A DNA stretch of 64,000 nt from Cyanophora paradoxa (lineage: Eukaryota; Glaucocystophyceae; Cyanophorales; Cyanophoraceae), in the NCBI GenBank assembly GCA_004431415.1, contig QPMI01000209.1:62001-126000 (forward strand), given 5' to 3'. The notes beneath the pieces are model-generated. The model was not told the origin of the DNA and searched no databases. It saw only the letters and a list, made by a program, of their open reading frames with translations. Positions 43,301-56,679 of the stretch are shown in pieces (the stretch's first letter is position 1; every line of letters begins with the position of its first letter). A program made the position numbers and the translations under genes.

Positions 43301-46300
43301 GGGAGCGCCGGCAGGCGCGCCGAGCGCGATGAAGCTCACGTTCCAGGAGACAGGGGAGAGCACGATCGTGACCCAGGCCGGCGCGACGCTCACGCTCCGG
43401 GTCGCCTCGGTAGACTCAGCGACGCTGGCCCCGATCCTCATCTTCGTCAACGCGGAGGAGATGCGGTGCGCGAGGCCCGCGGCCGTGCCCGCGGCTCGGG
43501 CCCGCAGGGGAGGGGAGAGCCCTTACGCACGCGCGCCCCAGGATCACGGCGACGGACTTCCTCACGAACACGACATTCGAGTACCCGGAGCTGTACGGGA
43601 CGGACTGGGCGATAACCTTCACCGTGCCCGCCTTCGCCTTCGGTGCGGCCAAAATTGAATCGGCGTATCCCCCCTCTCTGGGCGCCGCCACCGTCTTCGT
43701 CACCGGTCCGTCCGCCCGCCCCGTCCCCCCGGCTCCGGCGCGGCTTCGAAATTCGATGCCTGAGCCTCGCCGCAGCGAAATTGACGAGCGTGGTGGTCAC
43801 GCTGCCGCCGGGCCTGCTCCGGGGCAACGAGACGGGCATCTACGCGTACACCGTGAACACCACGATCACGGTCACCGTGACGCCCAAGAACTTCGGCAAC
43901 GCCGTCTACGTCCCCGCCACCATCTTCGAGTGCGCACGTCGGCCGGTCCTGCCTCGCGCTGTTCGAATTCGCTGATGATGCGCGCCCGCAGCCTGCGCGC
44001 GTCGGGCGCGCTGACGACCGCCGACCTTGACACGCCGGTCGCGACGCCCGACGTCAGGGGCTTTGGCTCGCAGTTCGTGATGAAGGTCAAAATCGGGTTG
44101 CGCACGGGCACCGCGTCGATCACCAGCCGGCCGCCCCTCGAGTTGCCCGTCTCCTTCACCGTCGTCGGTCCGCCTTCCGCCGCCGCCGCCGTTGTATCTC
44201 CCGCTCTGCCTGACGTGCGCCGGCGCCAGACTCGCCGGACCAGGTCCGCCTGGTGCTGCCCGAGGGCGTCGGGAAGGACAGCGCGTACCGCGTCAACTCG
44301 ACCTTCGCGGTCACGGCGCGCCCCCGCAAGGCGGGCTCCGCCATCTTCATGACATCAACGGGCCTCACGCTCTCTGCCAGCGGCGTCCTCAAGAACTCGA
44401 GCATCCACCCCATCCCGCTGGGCGTCGACGCGATGTTCGCGGTCAACGTTTCGACCCCCGCCACGGGCGGCCTCGCCGCGCTCCACGCCAGGGGAGGCAA
44501 CGTCTCGTTCGCCATCGTCGGTGCGCCGGCGCGCGCGGCTCGCCGGAGCCCGCTCACCGCGCCTGCAGAGATGCCGACGGAGTTGACGTTCTCCATCTCG
44601 TCGCCGGCCTTCCGGACGCCCGAGTTCCCGATCTTCGTCTACTCGAGGACGCCCGCCATTAACTGCACCGTCGTTCCCAGAATCGCCGGCCGCACCGTCA
44701 TCACTCACTACACGGACGTCCGGTGCGCCTCCAGCGTCGTCCGGCGTTTCCGCCCCGTGGTTCGACACCCGCCGCAGGCTGAGCTCGTCCGGCGCGGTCC
44801 CCACTGCGGCGCTGCCACCCCTCGTCGGCGGCAACTTCGGCGTGACGACGTCATTCTCCTTCGTGATTCCCTTCTCGGGCACCACGGGCCCCGTCAACAT
44901 CACCGGCACGCCGGCGTTCAACCCGCCCCTCGTCTTCGCCATCGCCGGTGCCTCTCCGTGTCGCCCCGCCGCTGCCTACGCCGCACGCTGAGCGCACAGC
45001 CAGACGTACCGACGGGCATGCTGGTGGACGCGTCCAAGCCGGAATACATGGGCCCCGTCTACATGGCCAACACGACGATTGCCGTGCGATCGCCCCACGC
45101 CGTCGACGTCCCTGCAATCGCCGCTCACGCCTCTTGCAGCTGACGGCGACTGCTGTCCGCCGTTCCGACCGTATTTTCGCTCTGAACGAGACCATCAAGT
45201 CCGCCATCCGCATTTCAAGTTCTTTGTTCGACCGCTGATGTCGCGTGCAGGCTCGCGAGCTTGGGGGTGCGCACGCGGTTCAGCCCTCTGTCGCCGGTGT
45301 ACAGCAACGCGTTCGAGCTCACGGCGACGCTGTCGAACGACACCGGCCCCGCCGCTTTCGAGGGCACCCCCGGCCTCATGCAGCCCTTCACGTTCTGGGT
45401 GGTCGGGCCGCCGACGATAGCGGAGCTCACGTGCCCGCCGGTTATGATCTCCGCCGACTCGGGCCCGATCGAGTGCACGCTGAGGTCCCTCGTCGGCCTC
45501 AACCATACGACCTGGACGCACCACTCGTGGATCGACGCGGCGATTTCCAACAGCGCCGCGTCGGCGTCGGTCGCCTCGCCGCAGTACCCCTACGTCGCCA
45601 CCTCCTTCAGTGTCTTCGTGCAGGCGTCGCAGGAGGCCGCCGCGACGGGCAGCGAGTCAACGCGCGCCTTCGGCACCGTTTCCGCGGCGTTCACGATGCC
45701 CGACGGCGTCGTCGTCCAGTCGCCGTCCGTCAACATCAGCATGGCGTTCGTGCCAGACCGCACGAGCAGCGTGACCTGCTTCCCGCTCTACTTCGACCCG
45801 AGCACGGTCACCAACTGCACCTTCGTCGCCCGCCGCAAGTCCGTCGCCGTGCACACGTCCCTCACGCTCGTCCCGTCCACTATCGGCCCGCTCTCCATCG
45901 TCTGGGTGGAGAACGCGACGAGCTTCGGGAGCCCCTCGTTCCGCTTCTCGGCGCGGGCCACCAACCTCGGCGGCCCCGCCCGCGCTGTCGTCTCTTCCCG
46001 CACGGCGGACGGCCGCTCCTTCTTCCTCGCCGACTTTGCGGTCACCTCCGCCGGTGCGTGGCGGCGCGCTCTCTTCCGAATTCCCGTTCTCATCCGGGTT
46101 CTCTCTGACAGATTACCCGTCGGCCGTGCAAGTGGACATGATGACGCCCGTCTCGGCGGGACCCGTGTACAACTACAACTCAACTATCACGGTCTCTTGT
46201 TCTCTTGTTCGCCCTCCTGAGCACGCACGGGCTAACTTCGCCTTCAGATGACCGTAACGCCTCTGAAGAACGGAACGAGGATATACGCACTGAACTCTTC

Positions 46301-49300
46301 CATCATGTAACGCCCGGAGTCACTCTTTCGTTGCATTCCGCCGCATCTGATGCCGCGCAGCTTCACGACGGCGCTGCTCCGCGGGACGTTCGGTCGACTC
46401 GCCGCTCCGGTGGCCAACGGCTGGATCCTCACGTTCTCCCTGTCCGAGGACACGGGCCCCGGCCGCCTCGAATTCACGCCAGCCGCCACGCAGCCCGTTC
46501 TCTACTGGGCCATCGGTGCGCCTCGTGTCGCGCGGTGAAACGTGCGCCCCTCTGACCGCCGCGCAGGCGTGCCGGACGGGGCGAACCTGACGTGCCCGAA
46601 CGTGACGACCGCGCAAGGCAGGAAGTTCAACTGCACGATCACGGCGCTGCGCGGCGGCGCGCCCGTGACCGTCCTCCCGAACGCCATCCGAGGCGTGGTC
46701 GCGAACAGCCTGGCGTCGGCGGACGCCGCCATCGCGCCCTGGCCGCACGCCTCGACGACCTTCTCGCTGCCGTTCCTCGTCGCGAGCCAGCCGGCGCGCG
46801 TTCTGCCCGCAAACACGACGGTTCGCGCGTACGGCACGGCTGCGGCGACGATCACGGGTGCAGGCGGCGCTTTGATCCCCGTGGCGCCGGTGAACGTGAG
46901 CGTCGCGTTCGAGCCGGACCGCACGAGCAGCGTCTCCTGCTTCCCCCTCTACTTCGACAAGTCGGCCAGCCCGCTGTGCACCTTCATCGCGCGCCGCAGC
47001 AACATTGTCGTCCACTCCTCCCTCGTCCTTTCGCCGGGCACCGCCGGGCCCCTTGCAGTCCTGTCGTACGACCCGGCCGCCGTGGCGTACGGGAGTTGGA
47101 CCTTCGACTTCGTCGTCGTGCCGCTGCCGCTGGGAGGGCAGGCGCGCGCCGTCGTCTACTCGAACCGGACCGCCGACGGAGCGCAGACCTTCCTCGCCGA
47201 CTTTGCGCTGACGGCCGCCGGTGATGCCGCCGCCCCCGCCCCCGTTGGACTTCGTCTCACTCGCGACGCCCTCGCAGACGAGCCGACGGACGTGCGCGTC
47301 GAATTCCAGAATCCTCTCGCCCCGGGACCCGTCTTCAACGCCACCTCCACCATACAGGTCACGCTCTTCTTCCATCCCGAGTATTCGGACAACGCCCTGA
47401 TACCGGCGCGCAGATGACGGTCACGCCTCTGAAAAACGGGACCCGCATCTACGCGCTGAACAGCTCCATCAGGTCCGCCTCCTGGCCGATTCTTCTGGTT
47501 GGTTTTGCTGATTTCTCGGCCCAGCTTCACGACGCTCCTGCGGGGCGAGTTCGGGAAGCTGACGGCGCCCGTCGGCAACTCGTGGGTCCTGACTTTCACG
47601 CTCTCGGACGAGACGGGCCCCGGGAGACTCGACTTTACGCCCCCCGCCACGCAGCCCGTTATCTACTGGGCCATCGGTGCGTGGCGAAACAGAGCGAAAC
47701 GGCGACCCGCCGGCTCTGAACCACTGCGCAGGCGTCCCCGACGCGGCGGACCTGCAGTGCCCCGGGGAGCCCACGGCCGAGAACTCCAAGTTCAACTGCA
47801 CCATCACGGCGCTGCGCGCGGGCCAGCCCGTCTCCGTCCTGCCCAGCTTCATCCGCGGCATCGCGTCGAACAGCCTGGCGTCGGCGGACGCCGCCATCGC
47901 GCCGTGGCCGCACGCCTCGCCGACCTTCTCGCTGCCGTTCCTCGTCGCGAGCCGTCCGTCTCCGACTGGGGACCCGCTCCTCCGCGCGTACGGCACGGCT
48001 GCGGCAACCATCGCGGGCACCGGAGGCGTGCCGATCCCCGTGGCGCCGGTGAACGTGAGCGTCGCGTTCGAGCCGGACCGCACGAGCAGCGTCTCCTGCT
48101 TCCCCCTCTACTTCGACTCGAGCGCCACGACGCGCTGCACGTTCGTGCCCAGGCGCAACGGCATCGTCGTGCAGACGTCGGTGCCGCTGGTGCCGTCGAC
48201 GGCTGGCCCGATGGCCGTGGACTGGGTTGACGGCTCCGCGACGGGCTTCGGAAGCGACCTGCTCGAGTTCACGGCGGCCGTGCTGCCGATCGGCGGCCCC
48301 AGCAACGCCACCGTCTCGGCCATCGCCTGGGCAAACAAGACGCTGCCGTGCGACACGTCGCTCTGGGCCGGCCTCGTCCGGCGTTCCCTGCTGCAGAGCC
48401 CCACGAACGCCTCCGCGGAGAACTGCACGTCGGCGAACGCCACGGAGCCGTGCCTGGACCCGGGCGCGACGCCCTCGCCCTCGCCGTCTCCGTCGCCGAC
48501 GCCGACGCCGGTGCCGCTCTGCCCGGCGCTCGTCCAGGTCAACAAGTCCCTCGCCGAGTTCGGCGTCATCACCGCCGACGAGCCGACCGCCGTGCAAGTC
48601 GACTACCTCTCGCCCAAGTTCTCGGGGCCCGTCTACGTTGCCGAGACCGCCATCGCCGTGCGTCTCCGTCTCGCGCCCGCGCCCGTGCAGCGCCGACAGC
48701 TGACGGCCCCGCAGGTCTTCGTGACGCCGCTGGTGGAGAACGGGACGGTGATCTACGCGCTGAACACCTCCGTCTCGTTCGCCACGGTCGGCCTCAACGC
48801 GACCTTCGGCACGCTGGCCGCGCCCGCCGCCAACGGCTGGCTCCTCGACCTCTGGCTCCCCGAGAGCACGGGCCCCAGCGCCCTCGAGTTCCAGCCGCCC
48901 TCTGTCGCCCCGCTCCCGTACTACGTGATCGGCAACGCCGACGGGGGCCAGATCCGGTGCCCGGCGGGCCCCTTCTACGTGAACGCGACCTTCAACTGCA
49001 GCTTCGAGGCGACGCGCAACGGCAGCGACGTGCACCTCCACGTGACCAGCGTCCGCCCGAGCGTCGCGGAGAGCCTCGCCTCGGCGCTCACGCCGCTCGC
49101 GACCTCGGCCTGGCCGCACGTCTCCACGGCCTTCGACGTGACGATGACCGTCGCCGCCGAGCCGCGGGCGCCGCGGGACAGCTCGCGGCCGGCGTACGGC
49201 ATCGTGGGCGGGAGCCTGGCGGCGTCGGACGCGCGGGGGAGGCCCGTCCCGCTCGTGCCCGTGGACGTCGAGCTCGTCTTCGACGCCGACACGACGAGCC

Positions 49301-52300
49301 AGCTCGCGTGCAGCCCGGCGGGCGTCTTCGACGCGACGAGCACCGCCAACTGCACCTTCGTAGCCCGCCGCCGCGGCATCCCCGTCCGCTCCGTCTTCCC
49401 GCTCAGCCTCAACGTCTCGGGCGCCATCGCGACGGACGCGCCGGCCGAGTACAACGCCTCCACCTGGACGTTCTCCTTCGTCCTCTCTCCGCTCACCATC
49501 TACGGCGGCGTCGGGCACCTCGCCGTCTACTCGTACCCCAGCCCGCCGGCCCCGCCGCCCGCCGCCGCCGCGGCCGCCGCCCCCAGCGCCGCCGCCGCGA
49601 ACTCGACGGGGGCGAACGGGACGACGCCCTCGCCCTCGCCCTCGCCCTCGCCGACGCCGACGCCGCTGCCGATCGTCCGGCCGCCCCCGATCCTCCTCGC
49701 CAACATCACGATCATCGTTGCCGCCATCCCCGACGCCTCGTCGTCCTTCGTGCGCCCCGCCCCGCCCCGCCCCGCCGCCCAGCCGCGCACGGCTGACGCG
49801 GGGCGCGGCAGGAGTGCGCGACGAACCTCACGTGGGTCGGCTCGCCCGTCCTCTGCGACTTCACGCCGCGCCTCGAGGGCGAGTCCGTGTACGCGCGGCA
49901 CGGCTACCTCAACGTCGACTGGCCCTACATGCGGCCCGACCACCTGGCGGCCATGTACGGGGTGAACTACGCGACGACCTTCACCCGCGTCTCGATCGCC
50001 GCCGGCACGCTCGCCGACTCGGCCCCGGTGAACTGCACGGGCCTCTGCACCTTCACGCTGACGGCGCCCGGGCGGGGCGCCATCGCGGCGCTCGACTTCA
50101 TGGTCGTGGGGCGGCCCTCGAAGGCGGTCTCGACCATCGCGTGCCCCGTGAACGAGCTCGCCGGCAACCAGTCCGCCGCCTGCACGTTCCGCTCCGTCTC
50201 GCTCGTGCAGGGCGAGCCGGTCGTGACCGACCTGCACGCCCTCCGCGTCCTCGCCACGCCCGTCATGCTCGGCACCGCCTGGCTCGAGCCGCTGCCGCCC
50301 GCGCGCGACACGGGCGAGTGGGACGGGCGCTACTCGGACACGTTCACGCTGTGGGTGACCGCCGGCACGAACGTCGCCGGCACGCTCAACGTCGCCGTCC
50401 ACCCGCTCGCGAACCGCGGCGCCGGCTCGCCGCTGCCGGCGGCGGCCAGCGTCTCGTTCTTCATCATCGGGACGAACATCGCGTCGGTGCAGCCGCAGGC
50501 GGCCAACGTGCGCGGCGGGATCGCCGTCTCCGTCAGCGGCCTCGGCTTCGTGCTCCCGCCCGAGCCGCTCGTGCTGACCTTCTGCGGCGTCGAGGCGCGC
50601 GTGACGAGCCGCTCGACGACGACGCTCATCGCCATCCTCCCGCCGCTCCCGGCGGAGTACATGGAGGCCGGCCGCCGCTCCTGCGACGTCGTTGTCACCC
50701 TCACGCAGCGGCCCGCCGCCGCCCCCGTCGTCCTCAAGGACGGGTACACCTACAACGTGCCCCCCGTCGCCGCCGCCGAGCGCCTCGAGTCCTTCTACCC
50801 CCTCCCTCGGGAGATCGTCCTGAACGGCAGCGCCAGCGTCGGTGCGGCGCCCTCCCCTCCGCCCCTTTCCTCCCTCCTCCTCCTCCTCCCGCCTCACTTC
50901 TTACGGGGCAGACCCGGACGCGAGCGCCGGGGCGAGGAACCGTGGCCTGCGCTTCAAGTGGGCGGTGGTGGAGCGGCCGGACCCCGACGGGGAGGTCGTC
51001 CTCTTCGGCTCCAGCGAGGAGGTCGCCCTCGTCGGCCCTCTCCAGGTCGCCGGCTTCTACGCCTTCGAGCTCACCGTCACCGACGCCGGTGCCCCCGTCC
51101 TTTCTCCACCGCCCGCGCCCCCGCCCCTCTCCTCTTCTGAGGGCGCGCAGGCGGGGAGACCTCGACGGTGGGCATGAACTTCACCGCCGAGTTCCTCCCC
51201 GGTGCGCCCCCGCCGGCCCCGCCCCGCCCGGGCGGCGGGCGCGGCTGAGCCGCCGGGGGCGCAGAGCTGGACCTGGTGATCCGGCTGGAGACGGAGTTCG
51301 ACCCGTTCAAGGAGCAGTACGACAACGACGAGGCCTTCCGCGACTCGATCTGGATGGCGACGGCGGAGGAGTTCGGGGTGGCCGTGAGCCGCATCCAGGG
51401 CATCGGCCTCGCCCAGGGCTCCGTCCTCCTCAGCGTCCGCCCCGCCCCCGCCCCCGCCCGCCCCCGCCGCGTTGGGCTCTGACGGGGCCGGCGCGGCGCG
51501 CGCAGACGACGATCTCGGCCGACAACCTCGTCGACGCCGCCTCGCTCGTGGCGCTCCCGCGGACCTACACCGGTGCGCGCGGTGCGAGCCGCGGGGGCCG
51601 GCGGGGCTGAGGGCGGCGCCCGCGCGCAGGCGTGGCGTACAACCGGGTGCTGGGCGGGGGCGTCTCCTCGTCGGTCATCTCGTCGCGGACGCGGCAGCGG
51701 ACCGTGAACCAGGCGCCCGTGGCGAACATCACGGTGCGGTGCAGGTCGAGCCCGCTGCCCGACGGGAGCTACAGCGTGCGGGCCTCGGCGTGCACGCTGG
51801 ACGGCAACGGGAGCTTCGACCCGGACGGCTACGTCGGGATCTTCACGTGGAGCCTCATCCAGACGCCCGAGTCGAACTGCCCGGTGTTCCGGGGGACGAA
51901 GAACTGGGTGGACGGGCGCTCCAAGGGGACGCTGCTGATGATCTTCGGGGAGCAGCAGGGCGTCTGCGTCGTCGCCCTCTCCGTCCTCGACAACAACGTC
52001 CGCCCGCCCGCCCCGCCCCTCCGCCCCCGCGCCGCCCGCCCTCTCTCTGAGCCGCGCGTGCGCAGAACCTGCGGAGCGCGCGGCAGGCGAACGTGACGCT
52101 GCGGATGGAGGGCGTCCTCGTCAACAGCCCGCCCGAGTTCGAGTACGACGCCCAGGCACGCCCCACCCCGCGCGCGCGCGCCGCGATCCCGCCGGGCCTC
52201 CTTCTCCGCCGCCGCCGCCGCCGCCGCTCACGGGCCGCGCTTCGCCGCCGCAGGTGACGGTGACGGTGAGCCTGGAGGACGGGGCGTACGACAACTCGAC

Positions 52301-55300
52301 GACGGTGGAGCTGACGGCGATCGCCGCCGACCCGGACGGCCTTCTCGCCTCGGCCGCCTGGTCCTACCTCGACGGGCCCATCAACGCGACCCTCCGGCCC
52401 CTCCTCGCCGTCAACGCCTCGGCCGGGGCCGAGCCGGTGCAGCGCACGCCGGTGACGTCGCGGGCGCGCGTCGTCGGCCTCGGGACGTGGCGCTTCGAGG
52501 TGGCGGCGACGGACGACCTGGGCCTCACCACGCGCAACGTGACGGCGCTGACCGTGCGGCTCGGGCCCCCGCCCCCCGTCACCGACTCGATCGACCCCGA
52601 GGTCGCCCGCCGCGTCGCCATCTCCGTGCGCCCGCCCCGCTCCGCCCTCCGGTCTCCGGGCGCGTCTCGACGCCCTCACACCCGCGCGCGCCCCCCAGCT
52701 GGCGGCGCTGTCGCTCTTCTTCATCGTGGTGAACATCGTGGGGAACGCCGTCGAGTCGTGCATGCAGACGTGGGCGGGGGCGGTGCCGACGCGGGTCGTG
52801 AAGACGGCGGCGACGGCGGGGAGCGTCTTCGCCATCGCCCAGTTCCAGATGCTAGCCGCCCTCGGCCTCCTCACCAACCAGGACATGGTCCGCCGCACCC
52901 CGGTCGTCCCCCTCGCCCCCCACGGCTATCTCAAGCCAGCCCGCCCCGCGCAGCCGGCCTCGTTCCACGCCTTCTGCGACGGCATCTACCCGTACCTCCT
53001 GCAGGGCCGGAGCCCCGGTGCCGGCCCCGCCCGCCCGCCCCCTCTCTTTCGCGCCCCGCGCCCCCCCGCTCACAGCCCCCGCCCGCAGACGGCCTGACGG
53101 TGCCGACGAACGTGCGGGCGCCGATGGTGCAAGCGCGCCGCTCGCTCCTCTACGCCCGCGAGCGCGACGTCGTCGCCGGCTTCAAGGTCCCGCCTTCCCC
53201 TCCCGCCGCCCGCCCCGCCCGCCGCGCCCCGCCTCAAAGGCGCGCAGTCGGCGCTGCTCTACTCCGGCATCGCGATGGGCTTCGTCTCCCTCGTGCACGT
53301 CGCCGCCTCCTGGTTCTTCCGCCGCGCCTGCGGCCGCAAGACCCGCCTCCGCGGCGCCCTCGCCGCCCCCCGCCCCGAGCTCCTCGTCTTCCTCGCCGCC
53401 TTCGTGCGCCCGCCCGCCCCCCCGCCCGCCCGCCCGTCCGCCTCGCCGGCCTGACGACCGCGCGCGCAGCGACCGCTGGCGATCGCGGCGGCGGCCGTCG
53501 TGCGCTTCGAGAGCGGCGGCTGGCGCGTCTTTGCGGGGGCCTACCTGGTCCGCCCCCCGCCCTCCCGCTCGCCGCCCGCCCCCCCCCGCCGCCAACGGGA
53601 CGCCCGCCTCGGGGCGCGCAGGCGGTGGCCGGCGTCTTGGCCTTCGTGGTGCTGCAGGCCGTCCTCGTCTTCTTCCTCTGGCACGTCGGCGCCGTCGTCT
53701 TCGACGTCAACCCCCACCGGTCCGCCCGCCCCCGCCCGCCGGCCCCGCCGCCCCCGCCCCGCCTCACGCACCGCACCCGCCAGCGCCATGCTGCGCTTCT
53801 CCAAGCCGCCCCCGGCGAAGCCCGGCGCCGGCGACGACGCCGGCGCCGAGAAGAAGAAGAAGAAGGGCGAGGGCGAGAAGACGCTGGCGGCGTCCCCGCC
53901 GGAGCCGGCGCGGGCGCCCCCGCCGCAGCCGCCCCCGCCCTCGTCCCTCATCGAGCGCATGTTCCAGTTCTCTCAGACCGTCCGCCCCGCCCCTCCGGCC
54001 CCGCCCCGCGGCTCGGCCTGAGGGCCGGGGGCAGACGCGGAAGAAGGTCGTCAAGGGCCGCTGGATCGTCGACCGCCACCTCGGCGAGCGCGCGCACTGT
54101 GCGCCCCCCTGCCCCGCCCCGCCCCGCCCGGTAGGGACGCCCCTCACACGGGGCCGGGCGCGCAGGGTTCGCCGACGGCTTCGCGCCCATCTTCTCGCCC
54201 TTCAAGGGTGCGCCCCCGCCCGCCCGCCGGCCCCCGCGGGGGCAAGCGAGCGGGGCGCGCAGAGTCGCGCTCGGGCTTCCGCTCGTACGAGCTCTTCCGC
54301 GCCGCCGCCTGGGCCGCCATCCTCGCCGTCTTCGCCCGTGCGCGCGCCGGCCCCCGGCCCCCGCCCCGGCGCCGGCGCCGCCCTCAACGGGGGCGGGGGG
54401 CAGGGAACGCGGGGACGGCCCAGACGGAGGGCTTCAACATCGCCAAGGGGCAGGCCTTCGCCGAAGTCTTCTTCCTGACCACCATCGAGCTCCTTGAGAT
54501 CGGGTCCGCCCCGCCCCGCCCCGCCCCGCCCCGCCCCGCGCCCCCCGCCCCTCTGGCCCGGCTGACTGGCGGGGGCGGGGCAGCGTGCAGCTCTTCTTCC
54601 AGCCGCAGATCTCGTGGTGGGGCACCGCGCTCGGCCTCCACTGGTCCGCCCCGCCCCCCGCCCCCCGCCCCTTTGACAGCGGCGCGCTGACGGGGCGGCG
54701 GGGGCGGGGGCGGGGGCAGCTCGCTCTGCTTCGTGGGGATCTTCGCGGCGCTGGCGTGCGCCATCCTGCGCCTCGGGTGGCCCTTCGACGTCGGGCGCGC
54801 CCTCTTCCTCCTCGCCCTCGCCGCCCTCCTCCCCGTCCTGCTCGACCAGGCCATCGACGCCGCCGCCGTCCTCCTCGTCCGCCCCGCCCCGCCCCGCCCC
54901 TCCCCCCTCTTCTCCCCTCTGACTGGGCCGCACGCAGAGCATCGCGAGCAAGGTGAGGCGGCGGGTGGAGCGGAGGCGGCAGGGGCGGATGGGCGTCATC
55001 GCCCCCAACTCGCCCCTCGCCAAGGGCCCCGACGGGGCGCCGGCGGCCGCGCACGCCGACGAGAGCGACGACGCTACGACGGAGGAGAGCGAGGACGAGG
55101 CTGCGGGCGGCGGCCCCGCCTGGATCGCCGCCCGCCGCTACGCCCCGTCCCTCGCCCCCGCCGCCCCCGCCCTCGCCCCCGCCCTCGCCCTCGCCGGCGC
55201 CGGCGGCCCGCAGCCGTCCCTCTCCCTCCTCTCGGACTTCTTGACGAGGCAGGACGGCGGGGCGCGGGCGCCGGGGGCGCGGCGCGGCTCGACGCACTCC

Positions 55301-56679
55301 CAGGCGTCGGACACCGGCTCGGGCGCCTCCTGGATCGCCGCCGGCGGCGCCTGGCACCGCGTCGGGGAGCCCCCGGCCGCCGCCGCCGCCGCCGCCGGCG
55401 TGGGGCGGGCGGAGCGGGGCGGGCTGGTGGCGGTGGAGGAGCGGCCGGCGGGGCGCAGCGCCTCGTTCGCGGGGCGCCGGCGCGGGCGGTGCCCATCGCC
55501 GGGGCCCTCGCCCTCTCCAACTCGGGCGTCGCCAACCTGCCCGCCTCCGTCCTCGTCGCCGCCTTCGGGGCCCCCGCCCGGCCCGCCGCCCCCGCGCGGG
55601 CCCCGGCCCGCAGGGCCCCCTCAACCCGCGAGGGCCCCCGCCCCGCCCCCGCCGGGGTCCCCCGCCGGCCCCGCGCCGGCCCCGCCGCCGCCTCCGCCGG
55701 GGCTGGCCCTCCGGGGGCGCCGGGGCGGGCGGCCGCCTCGGCCTCGCCGCGGCGGCGGGGCTCGCTCTCCCTCGCCCCGCGCCCCGCCTCCTTCGGCAGC
55801 CTCCCGCCCGCGCCCGCGCCCGCGGCGACCTCGGCCCCGGCGCCGCAGCGGGCCTCGCCGGCGGGGAGCTCGGCCGGGAGCGCGGGGCGGCGCGGGCGGC
55901 CTCTCTGGTGTCCCTCCCCGCAGCCCCCGCGCCCCTCTTCGACGCCTCCCTCCTCGGCGCCTTCGACGACCCGCCCCCGCCCGCTCCCGCCGCCGCCGCC
56001 GCCGCCTCCGGGGCGGCCGGGGCGGTCAGCGTGCAGGTCGTGAAGCCGGCCTCGGCGGCGGGGCTCCCGGCGCGGCCGCTGCCTCCTCCGGCGCCTCCTC
56101 GACCGCCTCCTCCGCCGCGCCCAGGCGGCGGCGCTCCAGGGGCGCCCTCCCCGCGCCGCCCGCCGCCGGCCCCGCGCCCGTCGCGCTGCAGCCCCGCGCG
56201 CGCTCCCGCCCTGCCCCCGGCCGGCCCCGAGCCGCCCCGCCCGCCGCCGCCGCCGCCGCGGCCTCGGAGGAGGACCACGACTACGACTTCAACGAGCGCC
56301 TCGAGGCACTCCTCGGGGCCGCCTCTGACCCCCCGGCGCAGGCGCCGGCGGCGCCCCCACCGCCCCGCTCCACCTCCAGCGCCTCACACGCCTCCCGCTC
56401 CTCGGGCTCCCGGCCCGGGACCCGCCCGCCCACGCCTTGGCCCCGCCGGCGGCCGCCGCTGGGGCCCCCTCCCGCCCTCGCTCCGGCTCGGTCGCCTCCT
56501 ACGCCTCGCACTCCTCGCTCCCCTCGAGCGCCCCCCGGGCCAGCGCGCGCTCGCCGGCGCAGGTCGCCCGGAGGGACCCCCCGCCGCGGGCGGCGCCCCT
56601 CGCCGCGGAGGAGGACCCCGAGGCCGCCGCGGAGCACAAGCGCCTGGCGGACCTCTTCCTCGGCGGCCCCCCCGAGTAG
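40344..56679 (+). CDS. Giant surface protein: LamG, repeat modules, IPT/TIG, PKD-like, multi-TM, disordered tail
   Basis: Candidate start ATG 40344 (40374 also possible). A hydrophobic segment LARLAIISALLALLGLAPAC is followed by a cleavage-like site LAQ and IPALPPIYAVA. Next is a LamG/concanavalin-like region (AMLEAWIKFDAPP, SGDWHHVMLTLT, FLVATLRVWR). From ~42 to 49.6 kb run Asn-glycosylation-rich beta-sandwich modules. Then an IPT/TIG domain (IASVQPQAANVRGGIAVSVS), a PKD/REJ-like domain (NQAPVANITV, LDGNGSFDPDGYV) and a second such domain (DPDGLLASAAWSYLDGP). Around 52.7-54.9 kb follow eight or more hydrophobic segments (LAALSLFFIVVNIVGNAV, LLYSGIAMGFVSLVHVAASW, VLAFVVLQAVLVFFLWHV, ALFLLALAALLPVLL), then a basic stop-transfer and a long Ser/Pro/Ala-rich tail ending LADLFLGGPPE, TAG 56677. 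Dozens of introns were inferred; some junctions are approximate. Role unknown: adhesion, sensing or channel-like. Confidence 0.7.
45260..49545 (+). repeat. Four tandem copies of a ~380-residue extracellular module
   Basis: Each copy has ITVTPLKNGTxIYALNxS, a WxLxxxLxExTGPxxLEFxP strand pair, a SLASADAAIAPWPHAS-like segment, an xxDRTSSVxCFPLYFD Cys motif and CTFxARRxxIxVxxSxxLxPxTxGP. Copies end near 46060, 47220, 48330 and 49540. Copies 2 (46.5-47.2 kb) and 3 (47.7-48.3 kb) are nearly identical at DNA level over SLASADAAIAPWPHAS and DRTSSVSCFPLYFD, about 1.17 kb apart; copy 4 has DTTSQLACSP instead. Confidence 0.8.
48468..48531 (+). repeat. Ser/Thr-Pro linker (SPSPSPSPTPTPVP)
   Basis: Simple coding repeat of alternating Ser-Pro and Thr-Pro between extracellular modules, like the hydroxyproline-rich rods of algal wall glycoproteins. 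A second copy lies at 49626-49680. Confidence 0.8.
49626..49680 (+). repeat. Second Ser/Thr-Pro linker (SPSPSPSPTPTPLP)
   Basis: Same simple coding repeat as at 48468, placed after the fourth extracellular module and just before the exon ending DASSSF. Confidence 0.8.

Noticed and set aside
47659-49518. Open frame of 619 codons on the minus strand
   Set aside because: Antisense shadow of the long extracellular-module exon, with biased composition and no motifs.
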